Source of the DNA: Anarhynchus alexandrinus
Taxonomy: Eukaryota > Chordata > Aves > Charadriiformes > Charadriidae
Direction of reading: 5' to 3'
Assembly: GCA_008711295.1 (NCBI GenBank)
Contig: VUYV01000075.1
Span: forward strand, 466,398 to 530,397
DNA length: 64,000 nucleotides
In this document: positions 26,080 through 38,349 of the stretch, piece by piece
Position numbering within the stretch: the first letter of the stretch is position 1
Layout: every line of letters begins with the position of its first letter
Program-made: the position numbers and the translations under genes
Notes under the pieces: generated by a model
Database searches by the model: none
Told to the model about the DNA's origin: nothing
Seen by the model: only the letters and a program-made list of their open reading frames with translations

Positions 26080-26106
26080 AAAAAAAAAGGGGGGGGGGGG
26101 GGGGGG
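26080..26106. repeat. A9G18 homopolymer junction
   Basis: Nine A are followed directly by eighteen G. A G18 run is rare in vertebrate DNA, prone to length error and able to form a G-quadruplex. Confidence 0.95.
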
Positions 26107-26499
26107 AAGAGAAAAAGAGACAAGACTCCCTTTTGAAAACATTCTTTTAAAAAGCACGTATTTTGTGCACAGATGTCCTGAGTACTATTGTATTGTGGGG
26201 GGCGGGGAGGAGCCAGTCTAATCCTGACACATAACCTACTTCAGCGCGAGTAGATTTAGAGAAGTTCATTGAGATTCAGGGTTTAAATATGATGCCATTA
26301 CCAGATAGATGCCGGGTTGGTAAATAAAAACTCTTAGCTACAGGAGCGTTTTAAAAACCGGGGTTCAGTCTTGCCTCCATCCTCTTACAACGGGTGCTGT
26401 TAAAGAGGAGATGCTGATTTTGCAGCCGTGTCACCTGGAGGAAAGATACATTCTATGCCTTCTGTAAGTTGGAATTTATAGACAAAAATGAACGGTGAT

Positions 26500-26800
26500 A
26501 ATGAACTCTTTTAGAAAGTGACAAAACCTGCAGGAATGACTGAAGACATTCACACTCCTCAATTGCTAATCCTAATAATAATTGCTAAATCACAGCGTTT
26601 TGGCATAAGCGCCCAGAAGCTACAGCCACCTTTTTTTAGCTTGGAATGGTTGGTGGCGAATAATGTTTACCGGGCACCGGAAGTTTTCAAATAAAGGTGA
26701 AACCTCCTCGAGATTTGTCTCGTTCTAACTGCTCAGTGGGAAAGGCGATGCTGAGCCTCCGCAGGCTCCAATCAAAGGGAGAGCAAAGGCAACCGCTCAG
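26500..26800. promoter_or_regulatory. Candidate enhancer with Otx-like and TCF-like sites
   Basis: The block holds TAATCC (bicoid/Otx-type core, about 26564-26569), repeated TAATAATAATTGC, and AATCAAAG (26770-26777), the complement of the TCF/LEF core CTTTGATT. The sequence is not repetitive. Function is inferred from motifs only. Confidence 0.3.
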
Positions 26801-27039
26801 GTTCCTTGTTTAGGGTGTTACGCGCGTCCCTGGTTGCGGCCAACGCTACCGCCGCGCTTCGTATGCAAAGAAAAGAAAACACAATCTTTGGGCATATTAC
26901 ATGACAGTGCAGGGATCTGAACTGCTTGGTAAAAGGCCCAGTTATGAGTATGTCTGGCAATTAAAAATAATTGGGAAGCAGGTTTGCCACTAACTCTTCC
27001 AAGAATGCCAGTTATGATATAATGATGTTTCATTAGACA

Positions 27040-27425
27040 TGCTGAAAGCTGTGAGCTCCGTATGGCAATGGCAATTAGGAAGGATCATAAAGAAGAAAAA
27101 AAAAGAAGAAGAAGAAGAAACATTAAAAATATCCCAGCTAAGATTAGCATAGCATTTAATGGCCACTTCATTAGCTAATTGATTTCTTATTAGTTACAGG
27201 GAAAAGCCCAGTTAGGGGCTCTGCACAGCTAATTAACAGCATTTACACAATTAGTCAGTTGCTCATTTTGTAACCAAACATTCTTGGAATCAACTGTGGC
27301 TGTGATGCTCTGGGCCATTTGATTAATTTTATTTTATTTTTTGCTAATATTGGCTTAACCTTCAAATAAAAAATTCCCTCCCTAGGGCCCCACCATATTT
27401 AATCACAGCATTATACAAACAGAAA
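27040..27425. promoter_or_regulatory. Strong candidate conserved non-coding element
   Basis: A long run without repeat character contains GCTAATTGAT (27174-27183), AGCTAATTAACAG (27228-27240 region, TAATTA core at 27230-27235), ACAATTAGTCAG (near 27248) and TTTGATTAATTTT (near 27319). The spacing of TAATT cores at tens of bases resembles deeply conserved enhancers near developmental genes. A short GAA repeat (27092-27119) sits at its left part. Confidence 0.38.
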
Positions 27426-27639
27426 AAGGCTACGTCACACAATCTTAGGACATGAATCGGTTCCTCTTTCTTTTATTTGCAAGTTGTTTTATTGGCCCCA
27501 TGAAGTCAATAGCATTCAATAAGCAGAATCGTCTGTCTTCTCTCCTGACAGCTGAGTTTTTGCCCATCAAACATTATTATTATTTTGCAATTGGCAAATG
27601 GAACAATGTAGGTTTGACCACAACATATTTTTTTGCTTA

Positions 27640-28450
27640 TGTATTGGGAGAAGTATGCAGGAGGTCTGGCCGAGATATTTATTTCTAATGCAGTTGCTTC
27701 CTACTGCAAAAGAAGTGTATTTAGTAGAAAACTGGCCGTTTAATAAAACGCATGTTTTCACATTAGTTTGTACCTCGAATTAAGGGTGAATGAGGAAAAT
27801 TGCATGATGCTATAAGGGTCAGAAAGGGACAGGCTGGATTGATGCGGCACTTTGTTAGCAACTCGGAGAAAACTGATGAGCAAGAACATAATAAATAACA
27901 ATAATAGCGTTTCATAAAACAAACAAAAAGAAACTTGTCTGTTCATTTTCTGTTTATGGCAGCACTTGGTAATCTCATAGCACCCAATTATTATTCTGGC
28001 GAAAACCATCGTCCCTTTTGGTCCCCAGACCCCCATGCACCAAGAAGAGCCAAACTCTGATCTCGCTGTAGGCGGTAATGATATCCCCCTGATACAGGGG
28101 CTCTCCTGCGAGACAGCAGCCTTTTAGCATTGATGCATATAGGCTGTTAGCACTGTAAGAAGATGTTGCATATGTGAGCAGAAGGTCAATGTTTTCACTT
28201 GCCAGTTTTCATCGGCACACTGGGATTCTGTATGAAATTACCATACGCTAATTAAATAATACCACAACCTCATGATGATCGATCAGGTCAGAGATGATAT
28301 CAAATCATCAATATATTAATCATTATGCGTTGTTTTTCTTTCATTTCACTTCTATTTTTTTTTCTCTTTAATGTTTCTTCACAATAAGTGCAAAATGGGA
28401 AATTATTTTCATTTACCATTACTGTATTAATTGCAGCTAATGGAAAAACA
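27640..28450. promoter_or_regulatory. Strong candidate conserved non-coding block
   Basis: About 800 bases of unique, AT-rich sequence with GCTAATTAAAT (28247-28257), TATTAATCATTATGCG (about 28314-28329) and ATTAATTGCAGCTAATGG (about 28426-28443), plus GATGATCGATCAGG-type palindromic sequence near 28275. It has the texture of ultraconserved developmental enhancers, and it is the longest such block in the window. Conservation across species was not measured. Confidence 0.38.
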
Positions 28451-31400
28451 CTCTCTCAGACACATAATAGCAATTATTCCACTTCTCCCTCCTTTTTTTT
28501 TTTTTTAATGACAATTTATTCTGTAAGTGTGTTTGCAAACAGTGAACTATAATGGATGGTCATTTCAGTGTTGTATTCTTTTTTATTGTTTACATAGATA
28601 ATATGTTTTCTTTCCTCCCACATTGTTTCTTGTTTTGTTGATAATGCACATCTTGCTTAGTTGCTTCAAAGGACTGAGAGCATCAAGAAAGGCTCCAAAT
28701 TACCTCATTTTAAAGTGGCATATTGGCAATTTGGGACTATTTTTTTTTTTTCTGCTGAGGAAATCTACCATATCTGGAAGCTCTTTCTAAACTCTGAGCA
28801 ACATGTACAACACTCACACTGAGTTTCTTTCTGCTCATATTAAATAGAGCAGAAAAAAACATGGATCTGTGAGGCTTTACCAGATTCCGGATTACTGAAT
28901 CAGTGGAAGTGAGCACTTAAGTGTCTGTGGGGTTCTGGCATTAATCTCTACAGGGTCAGACGGTGCATCGAAAAGAGAGGAGGGACTAGGGACCAGTAGC
29001 CTTGGCTCCAACTCTTATTCGCCAGCTCCTGCTGGAGATGGGTTTCGACTGTGTTCGTTCAGTTCCTGCACAGTTTCCTTCTCCGGGTTACCTGGATGTA
29101 CGTGTGTGTAGTAGCTACACATGTATTTCAGAGGATGACAAATGGTAGTCTGCGATTTCCACAGCTGACATCTATTTTTCTCTTGTTTTTCCTTTGCAGG
29201 CATAAACGCTACCCACTTCGCTTCTCCTTTCCGCTTCACCCTATGGGCATTTCAAGGTATCTTCTCAAGGTATACCAGTTAGAAAGCAAGACAAAACAAA
29301 ATCAATTTCTGAAATTCTTCTCTACCACCAGGATCTCTATCCTTCAGGCAGCTTCCCCAACACGTGCTTGCACAGGATTCAGGCAACAGAAGCTGCATAG
29401 CAACACCTGACTGATGGGACTATTTGTCTGAAATGCAGAGGAAAATCATTGCTCCTCTTCTTCTAGCCCTTTCCTGAAAGGGACAAATATATTTTCTCTA
29501 CCTATGATGGCTTATAAAGCAGCGTCTTACGTGAAGCCTGTTAAGGTTTGTTCCCCTGGTCAACAGCTCTCCGCTGGGGCACTGTAAGTGCAGTAAAATG
29601 AACTTTTCTGAATTTCAGTGTCATATGGTCATTTTGTGAGCTGTGTTACCCAACATTTTCTGGTTGTGTTGGTTTTGCTGGGTTTGAAACACTCAGCCCC
29701 TTAGGAATAAACATGTAATTCTTCAGGCAATTCCCCCAAAATTCCAAAAAATCCTTGTGGGTATCTAGCCAACCTAAGTTCCCCCCACCGCTTGTTTTCC
29801 AAATGCCTGCCTTGTTTTCCAGGAGCTGGAATGTGTTTCTGTTACCTGCACTGGGTTTGGTGCTGATGTGGAAGCGTCATGACTTGTTGGCAAACACAGA
29901 AGCAGGCGTTTAACAGGGGTGTCTGGGCTGGTGCTCTCCAGATAACGATGTCCCATTGCCCACGTGCAGAGCTGACAGCGTTTTTTTGGTGTTTGAGTAG
30001 TACAAATACTAAGAAGTGCATTTTGACCATCTTTTAGGGAACCTGGGAAATCAAAGTTATATTTTTGGCTCTGTTGTATAAAGTGTAGAAAACGCCACAG
30101 CTTCCCCTTGCCTCAGTTTCTCCCTCTGTAAAATGTTTAAGTTAAAACCTTGAATAGACCGCCTCGAAAAAGACAGGTGAACGTCTACATAAGACAGAGG
30201 TCTTACAGCATTGCTGTTGATGTCTGTGTGAGGGGGTCTAAGCCCCGCTGGCCATGGGCTGGTGCACACTGGCTTTGAAGGACATGGTGCCGGCAGCTCG
30301 GAGGGTTGGCTCTGTCTGATGGCACTGAGTAAGGGTCGCACAGAGAATATTCGCTGTTGCTAGCAGTGGTCAACAAGTTGCATTAACAGTTTACACTGTG
30401 ATTCTTTTTTCCCCACTAATAGCTATAGTTACTCTCCAAAGAGCTGGAGGAGGAAAAGGTTTTCTTCCCCCCTCACCGCCCCCCAATATGTTTTTGCTGA
30501 GGATTTAACATTATCTGGGGAAGAATCACTTTCATGGTTTTACTTCCCGAAGCCTCCTCCTGTCCCAGTCCTCATTCCCTATTTAAAAAGAGACAGAGCA
30601 GCAGTTTTTAATGACTAAAGGGGTCTGTGCATGTGTGTGACAAGTAGGGTTTTTCAGTCTTTAGGCTGCAATATCACCCCTTCTGTGCTCTGGGGATGGC
30701 TATGCTGTGCAGTTTCTGGAAAAAAATTACTAAACACAACTGGAAATGTGAAACAACATTATTATGATCATCTCATCAAATACTATAGAAAAAAACCTTG
30801 TTGGGAGAAAGAATTAGCCATTCCACAGATCCCCCGCAATTGTCAGACCTGGGAAACTAGTATCCATCCCAAGAATCAAAGAAAGGAGTCTAAACTCAAT
30901 AAAGAAACACTAAGATCCCAATTGTAGGATAAAACAGAAGATGGACAAGATATGCAGAAACTATTTCTGGACCACATAAAATATACAGATTCAACAAATG
31001 ATGCATTAAAACTGACAGCACAAATATATGCTGACTTCCTTTCCAATGCCTCGCTTACCACACTGTCTCTCCCTGTAATACTTTCCTTCACTCTACTGAT
31101 ATAATCAATGTATGGAAAAAAATAAAAAAAAAAAGGAACCCAAAACAGAGAGGGCAAAAAGAATCTGGGATTCAACTCTGCTTGGCAGGAAAGTCAGTGA
31201 TGACCAGCAAAGCCCAGTGATTCTCAGACCGGCACATAGAATGTGGTGTGGGACGATGCTAAGCAGATAAATAGCAGAATGGAAACAAATAAAAGTGGAA
31301 GAATGATCCTAGCGTACAAGCTGACTGTTGTGTAGGTGATCAAACAGGGAAGAAACTTCCAACCCGCTAAGGAAGGACTCACTTGGGCCTGCTCTACTCC

Positions 31401-32329
31401 ATACGTATCTACGGAGGAATGCGCATTGCTCCAGTGTGATCTGTCAGGCCGCAAAAACAGCAGGATTTTAACCTTTCATCCTACATAAGCTGGGCCATGT
31501 ACCTGCCTGGACACCCACGAACATTTCTGTCTTTCTGCTGAATCAATGTCTTCTATAACCCTGTGAGAAAAGTGAGGGAATCGAGCCTATTTTCTAGCTA
31601 CATTTGTCTGAACTTGCACCACACGTTTAAGGGAGGACTTGGGCTACCTAAATCCTAGAGGGCATCCCTGCATACGGTGTTCCTGGAGAACCCCACTGAG
31701 GAGCCAAGGATCCCACTGGTGAGCAACCAGATAGGAAGCATGCTTGGGAAGGAATGAGCTTGTGGCCCTTTATTTGCTCTCTGAGGGCTCTGAGAAGTCT
31801 GGGGATGGCTGTATCAACTGAACCCTGGTTGCCCCCCACGTCCTCATCTCCCTGGTCCAGCACAACAGGCAATGTAGGTAACCTGAAATGGCAGTAGTTC
31901 TTTATGGCCAGAGCGTTAAGTCTTACCTTTATACTTTTATGAAATCAGAGGGTGCAAAGCCCCACTTCCTTTCAAAAAGAGCCAGATTAGAGTGGGGCTG
32001 GATGGGTTGGATATCAGTGGAGGAGAATGTGCTGCCAGGGAAGGCACTCACCTCAGCCCTGCTGCCTGTGCCATGCCTAGCACTTGTGACCCAGGACTAC
32101 ATGGTGTCCCACCGGTTGACAGCAGCTCCAGAGACCACGGACAGACTGAAGATGCACCCAAGTGGTGTCCAGAAGCAAGCTGCTGGTGAGGCAAATGGCA
32201 CCGGGCAGAGTGTTTTGGTTGAAGGGAACTTTTGTCTGTCTTGTAGAGAGGGGAGGAAAGGCAGGTTAACTTGTCTCAGAAGCAGGAACCATAGCAGATG
32301 GAAACTAGTTTTCTGAGGTACAGGACGCT
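28451..32329. other. Non-coding DNA, no gene recognised
   Basis: Unique sequence with T-runs at about 28493-28506 and 28740-28751 and C-rich sequence near 30470-30484. A few frames of about 100-140 codons (29051-29410, 31888-32316 plus) have no recognisable domain. No transposon family was identified before about 32330. Confidence 0.5.
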
Positions 32330-35075
32330 TGGACTGGCCTGGAAGGTATTAAACTAAACAACAACAAAGGGACATGGTGGTGAAGGAGAGAGAAAGCAGA
32401 AAAATCAAGATACGCAGAACAAAACTAATCAAGGTGCCAGAGACCTGAGGAAAAGTCTCTAATTGCCTTCAAGGATTGCAAGGATCCCAGTAATAAGCAA
32501 AAGGAAAGGGACTTGTTCCCTGATTAGTGCACACACGCTCCACTTGGTATTATAAGCGACCGGAAGGAAAACTGGCATGACTGGAATGTTAAAATTGGTG
32601 GTGTGAAACTTTTTTTCAAGGACTGATCAAATTAGCATAAAAGACAGAGAATGGCAGTCTACATTGAAAATGGCATCAGCTGTCTCTGAATCACTTAAAT
32701 GCTTCTGTGCTGTTATTCTGAAACACAAAGCAGAAGATGGGGAGCTGTTGGTGCCTATTGCTGCCCGCCAAATCACACTAGAGACCAGGATGCCTGGATG
32801 CTTAAACACCCATCTATCGGGTGTAGAAAAGGAAAAGATGTGCTATCATGGAGGATTTCAGCGCGAATGACGTGTTGGAAGTTTCAGACTGCCAAGTATT
32901 AAAATACCCACAGAATTTTACAAAATTATCGAGACAATTCTCTAGCTCAGAAAGGGTGGCAACCAACTCAGAACAATTCTGGGTTGGACCTTGTCTTGAC
33001 AGAAGGATAGAACCTGAGCTGAGAACTGGAAGTCAGAGGCTGTTTAGACTCAGGTGGGCTATGTCTCTTTATGCAAACCACATCAGTAATATATTTACTT
33101 AGAGTTTCTAAGAATCCAGTTTTACAAAACTGGAGTAATTAAGACATGAGTCAGCTTGGAAGAACTGGACTGAACTCTTTTATAATGTTTTATAAATTAT
33201 CCAAGAGCCAAACACTTAAAGTCAAGAAAGAAGGCTTAAAAATGGCCAGGTGCACATGGGAAGAGAAAGCATGTGCAACAATTAAAAAACAGTATATGGA
33301 GAAAAGGAAAGTGGATAGCAGCAAAGATAATTTATGAAATTAAGAAAATTGATGAAGGAAGGAAAAGGATACAAAGGGAAAGCTATAGCTGGCAAAATGT
33401 AAGGCAGTGGAAGGAGTTTTTGAGTATCTAATGAGCAAAAGGAATCTCAATAAAAGTGTTGTTTCACTAGCTAGTTAGACACGGCAGAACTGTCGATAAG
33501 AGGCTGAAATATTCAATAAACCTTTCTATAACCCAGCTGGAGGAAGAGAGAAGGACAAAACAGATAGCATATTTAAGTCATGAGATAATGATAAAATATA
33601 TCCCCCTTCCACAGTGACTAAAGATGGTGTTAAATTGCAGAGACTAAAATAGGACCTTTTCAAATCATCATGTCCGAGAGCTTCAGGGCTGTGAGCTGAG
33701 AAGCATGGTGGATCGTTAATACCGAGTTTCAGTAAATTCTGGGAAACAGGAAGGCTTCAGGAAAGAAGCGGTTGCACCCATATTTAGAAAAAGCAGAAGA
33801 GATGCCTCAAGTAATCAAAATCGACCAACAGGATTCCCTGATAAAGTAGCAAAATAGCAGATATGGGACCAGACTAATAATGATTTAAAGGAAGGATATA
33901 TAATTAATAATTATTTATAGAAGAATCTTGTCAGATTAGCTCAGTAAAAATTTTAATGTGATTACAACTTTGGTTGATAGAAGTAATGATATTTGTAATG
34001 CAATAAAATTCCAACATTATTGCATATGGGACCACACATCTTGAATAACAAAGCAGAATGTTAAGAAATCAAACTCACACATTAAATAGACCGAAACTGA
34101 GTTCAATGGTGTGTCCAAATCTGATTGCAGGCAGGGAGCCTGCATCAAAAAGGTGCATTCCTTGGGTTTTGGTTTTCTTGCTCTTTCCCATTTTTGGCAA
34201 TAATTTAAGGGTCAAAGATGGGGTTCCTCACAGATGAGGCAACAGTTTGGGGATAGTCACTGATACAGAGAGAAAATGCTGGACGTGGTCAAACAAGAAG
34301 TGTTTCGGGGTGGCTGAATGTGAAATGACTGGTCTAGGAACAACACATGCAGGTTGCACTTGCCCAGCTCTGCTTGGGGAAGTAGAAAATTTTGGAAATG
34401 GTATTTTTGGCCAGGATGAAAATCACCTGAGCACGAGATCCCAGCACTACGGCCAGAAGGGCTAGATCAGTTCTTGCCAGGATAAAAATAAAAGGAACAG
34501 GGAGAGGGACCATTTCCATTGTTCTTGGTGCTTGTGCTGTGCTTGCTGGGGTCTTATGTCCAGATCCGGTGCCCAAATCCAAGAAGGATGTAAAAAAATT
34601 CGCATGAGTTCAGAGAAGAGCTCTGAGAATAATTAAAGGATAACTAATAGGAAAAGATTTCAGTAACTTCTAAGAGAGAAGGTTAACTGTGGCTTGATCA
34701 TAGCCTGTAAGTACCTCCACAAGGAAAAGATTTGGGTAATACAGGGCTTTTCAGTCTGGCAGACAAAGGTAACAGTGACTAATAAGACCAATGGCTGGAA
34801 ATTGAAGCAAGGCAAATTCAGACCAAAAAAGAAGGTGCATATTCATAACAGCAAGGATAATTAATCATTTGGAATGATTTACACAGCATTGTGCTGGGTT
34901 CTCCATTAATGGAGATTTTTAAATCAAAACGAAACACTTTTTTGGAAGAGCCGCTCTGCTGCAAGCACAGCTTTTAATCTTGAAGCATGAATTAATACAG
35001 GGAAGTTCTAGGGGCTTGATTATATGGAAAGCAGTGAGACAATCACAACAATCCCTCTTGGCTCTAAAGCTGGTC
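32330..35075 (+). mobile_element. Ancient, nearly full-length CR1 LINE relic
   Basis: A heavily mutated CR1-type LINE on the plus strand. Near the left, a frame (32699-32902) keeps GAVGAYCCPPNHTRDQDAWM, which corresponds to the endonuclease motif GxYYRPPN followed by RDQDAW. At 33140-33900 the DNA follows the middle of ORF2 of old sauropsid CR1 elements as I remember them, with many stops and small indels. Near 33917-33945 a peptide KNLVRLAQ marks the reverse transcriptase region. From about 34590 to 35070 the 3' part is the best preserved: it keeps the segment encoding the CR1 tail and ends with ACAATCCCTCTTGGC, matching the ACAATGGTCCCTTCTGGCC terminus of the old group. No protein can be made. 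The left edge is uncertain by a few hundred bases. Confidence 0.85.
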
Positions 35076-36007
35076 AGTTTAGGAATCTACATCAATCACG
35101 GGTTTGTATGTTTCTTTGTATAACACTTGGAGGATTTCATTTTGGTTTTGTGATGAAATTTGGTTTCCTACATATTCACAGGATTCCAGGTGTCAGGGCT
35201 TTAAAAACCACAATGCAACAAAGGCAAACGTAAGTATTTTCAAGAGCAGAAAAAGTCAAGATTAGTCACAGGATGAGATTCAGTTCTAAAAACATATCTA
35301 TCAAGAGGTGAAGCACTTGTTACAGCTTTTCATTTTACAATTTTATTAGTTCAAACCCCTTAGGAATTAATATTCCTCATTGGCCTGATAAAAATTCATA
35401 GCAACAAAGTTAATAAAATGTCTCATCGCCTGACAAATCTAGTAGGAAGTATTTTAAAAAATCTGTTTTACAAAGTAATCCCCCAAGCCCTTGTGGCATA
35501 GTCAAAGAGTTAACTTTAAATAGTCAGAGGTAGTGAACTGTCATCTTCTGTGCCAAAAGATGACCCAATAGCCTTCAGAAGAAAGTCAGGAAAAATCTGG
35601 GAAAATGATTGTTGAGAAATGAAATGACAAGAGAAACTCTGTGCCTCCAGTTCTCTGAATCTATGAATTATTATTTCCTAGAAATCTCTTGGCTTTCACC
35701 AGTGCTTATTAGACAGGGTATCTCCTAATTTTAAAGCTATCACCAAAAGCCAGATGCTACCATCAGATCCATGTTATCTGTCTCCAGAATTTGCCTTAAA
35801 TCAAGTCTGTCCTCTCTTTTGCTGTTTGCATCCAAGTGCCTTTACCATCAATGGCAGGTGACACCACCTTCCAGCACGGGAACTGTTCCCTCTCTGCTCT
35901 GACAGGTATTTATTATCTGCATGGTTGGAGATCTTTGTGGAAGAGGCTCAGTCACATGCTACAGTCAAAAAATCTGTGTATAGCATAGCCCAAACCATGA
36001 TGGCTGA
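35076..36007. other. Non-coding DNA, no gene recognised
   Basis: AT-rich unique sequence after the ancient CR1. No gene, repeat or strong motif cluster was seen. Confidence 0.5.
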
Positions 36008-36640
36008 TTGCCTTTCAACTGGCATGGTGTTTTCTTTAAAGTAAACAAGCTGGTGTTTGATCTCTTTGGTCTCTGCCCACAGGTATACTCTTTCCAGCGA
36101 GGAAGTGGACCAGAATACTTTTGGATGTTTTCGGAAGAGCTGGCTAAGGAGCTCGATTCATGTTTTGAAGCCAACTCTGAGTACTTTGAAATAACTTTTA
36201 ATAAATCACATTTTTTAAAAGGGGAGGGACGTCTACATTTCCCAAACATTACTGTGAATCTGATCACCCACGTTTACGTGTGCAAATCCTGCAGGTTCGC
36301 AGTCACGTTGAGTCACTCGCGGTATCGCCAGCACCAGGCTGGTGGCACAGCTGTGCGCTGCAGAGATGGGTTACACGAATGCCAATGGTACTTAAGCACA
36401 TGTGTTTCCCAAAAACAAGCGGGCCTTAGAGAACACGGCTCCTTACATCTTGTCTTGCATGTGGGACAACGAAGCACAATGAACGGAGGGTTTGTGACAT
36501 ACCGGTCTGCAAGACTTTCCTCTGGATGTGTTGTTATTTTTACCACCCTTCACTGGCAAGCATTATTTCCTGGCTGGGGTTGCGTTGGTCTTGCAGCTCG
36601 TGCACAGAGGCGGCTCCCAGCAATTTGCAGCCTGAGCTGA
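36008..36640 (+). other. Longest open frame, 210 codons, function unknown
   Basis: This is the longest open reading frame in the window. A typical splice acceptor, TTTGGTCTCTGCCCACAG, ends at about 36082, so an exon could begin there, with residues VYSFQRGSGPEYFWMF just after it. I do not recognise the protein, see no domain, signal peptide or membrane segment, and find no clear partner exon. The second half has a composition (many R, C, H and no clear pattern) that looks like chance translation. One frame of this size is not surprising in 64 kb. It is listed for checking, not as a gene. Confidence 0.12.
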
Positions 36641-38349
36641 AAATTTCTCCCTCGCAGAAAGCAGCATGTGGCTGCAGAATACCGAAGAATTTCAGCTCTG
36701 GTACTATGTATAAATTGCCGTCTTCTGAAGATCATTTTCCTTCATTCTGTGCTGCACTGTAGTGACCCATGTGTATCAAGGATTCTTTATTCATTTTTTT
36801 TGTAATGCACAAGTGATTGTGTAATTAACTTTACAACATCTGGGAGTAAAAAAAAAAAACTATACCAAGAAAAAAGTTGCAAACGGGAAATAACCACGAG
36901 CATGAGATCATCTCTATATCACTGCAGACTTTTATTAATGTTTGACTCAAAGGGATCATTTTCTCTAGATTCCTTGGAATCCGCTTCTTCATTTTCATCA
37001 ACATTCTGGCAATATATTAAACCTTTTCATGCATTTAATTCTAAAGTTTTCTGTTTTATTTTTCCCCTTGATTTGTGACTCTTACTTAAAGTAAAAGAGC
37101 AGATGCTTGTTCCTTTCCCCTCTGCACAGAGCGTCTCGGATGTGACCCCCGGGTGCGTTAACTGCAGCTTGGCATAATTCTCAGCTGGTGCAGCGCAGCG
37201 CTGCCGGCTCCCTCCCACATCTGCTCCTCCTTGGGTGGAAAGAAAGAGAATAGGAAAAGGCATTTTGGGACAGGGTGGGGCACACCTGTGCTTGGCTAGC
37301 CCTCAGCTGGCACGGGGTTCCTTATAGTCTGAAGCCATCTGGTATAAATTAGAGCTGTCCCTCCTCTGGTGCAGGAGGGGATCTGTGTCAAGAGGTCTAG
37401 ATTTTGTGTTATATTAAATTATATGATCTGATGGCTGATGGAGATCATCACAAGAAGAAGGGGGAGGCAGAACATGTCGCATAAAGTTTTGATTTGTGTC
37501 AGTTTGGGATGGCCACTTCACTCTCGAGTGGTGAAATCATGGTAAAGCTATGAAGCTCATCTCACCAAGTGTTTATACCATATGAGGATATGTTTTGCCC
37601 ATGCCACAATCTCAGAAAAGACATTAATTTATTTTTCTAATGAGGTGTTGAAATTTCTCCTTGTATATGCTGTATCTCTGTAGATAGAGCCCTGCTCTCC
37701 TGATTAACAAGGCTTTGTCAACATATGAAAATCTGCTTTGCCACATAATCAAACACATTTGTTAGCCATTTGAAAGGATGAGGAGTTCAGAGCTTTTCGA
37801 TAGAAAGGCATACTGTGTGCTTCGGAGCGTGGAGGAGACAGTGGTTTGATAGGGGGGCATGTGCTTCTCTGTGAGGTCTCTGCTGACCCCAGCAGCCTGC
37901 TCAGCTTTGAATTATTCAGCTCCAGACCCTCATCGAGCAGCGAATGGCCTCTCCGACTGCCTCTGGAGGTTCCTGGTCCTCTCCGGCTTTACACATCCTG
38001 CTGCCATCCTTATCCCCCTCAACAGGAGCAAAGCCATGAAGGAGCCATGGGGGAGCTACAAGGGGAACAGGTACACCTTGGCACAGCCCTGGGCAGATCC
38101 CAGCAGAGTCCCCCTGTCCCAGGAACTAACCCTGCTGCTGCCTTTGCTCAGCAATGTCTATGCTTTCTGCGAGGCAGAGGGCAGCTGTTGGTGACAAAAG
38201 CTCTGGCTGGTGCTGAGTCCTCCTGTCGTACCCAAAGGACAAAGATTTTTCTGCTTCTTAAGCCCCCTCCTGCAGGGACAGACCTAAAAATGAACAGACT
38301 CTGAGGTGCTGTAAAAGGACTGAAAACTAGGAGTTTTTTCTACTTAACT
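36641..38349. other. Non-coding DNA, no gene recognised
   Basis: Unique sequence with an A-run near 36849-36860. Overlapping frames of 111 and 152 codons near 37846-38304 have no recognisable domain. They lie just left of a CR1 fragment but do not match CR1. Confidence 0.5.
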
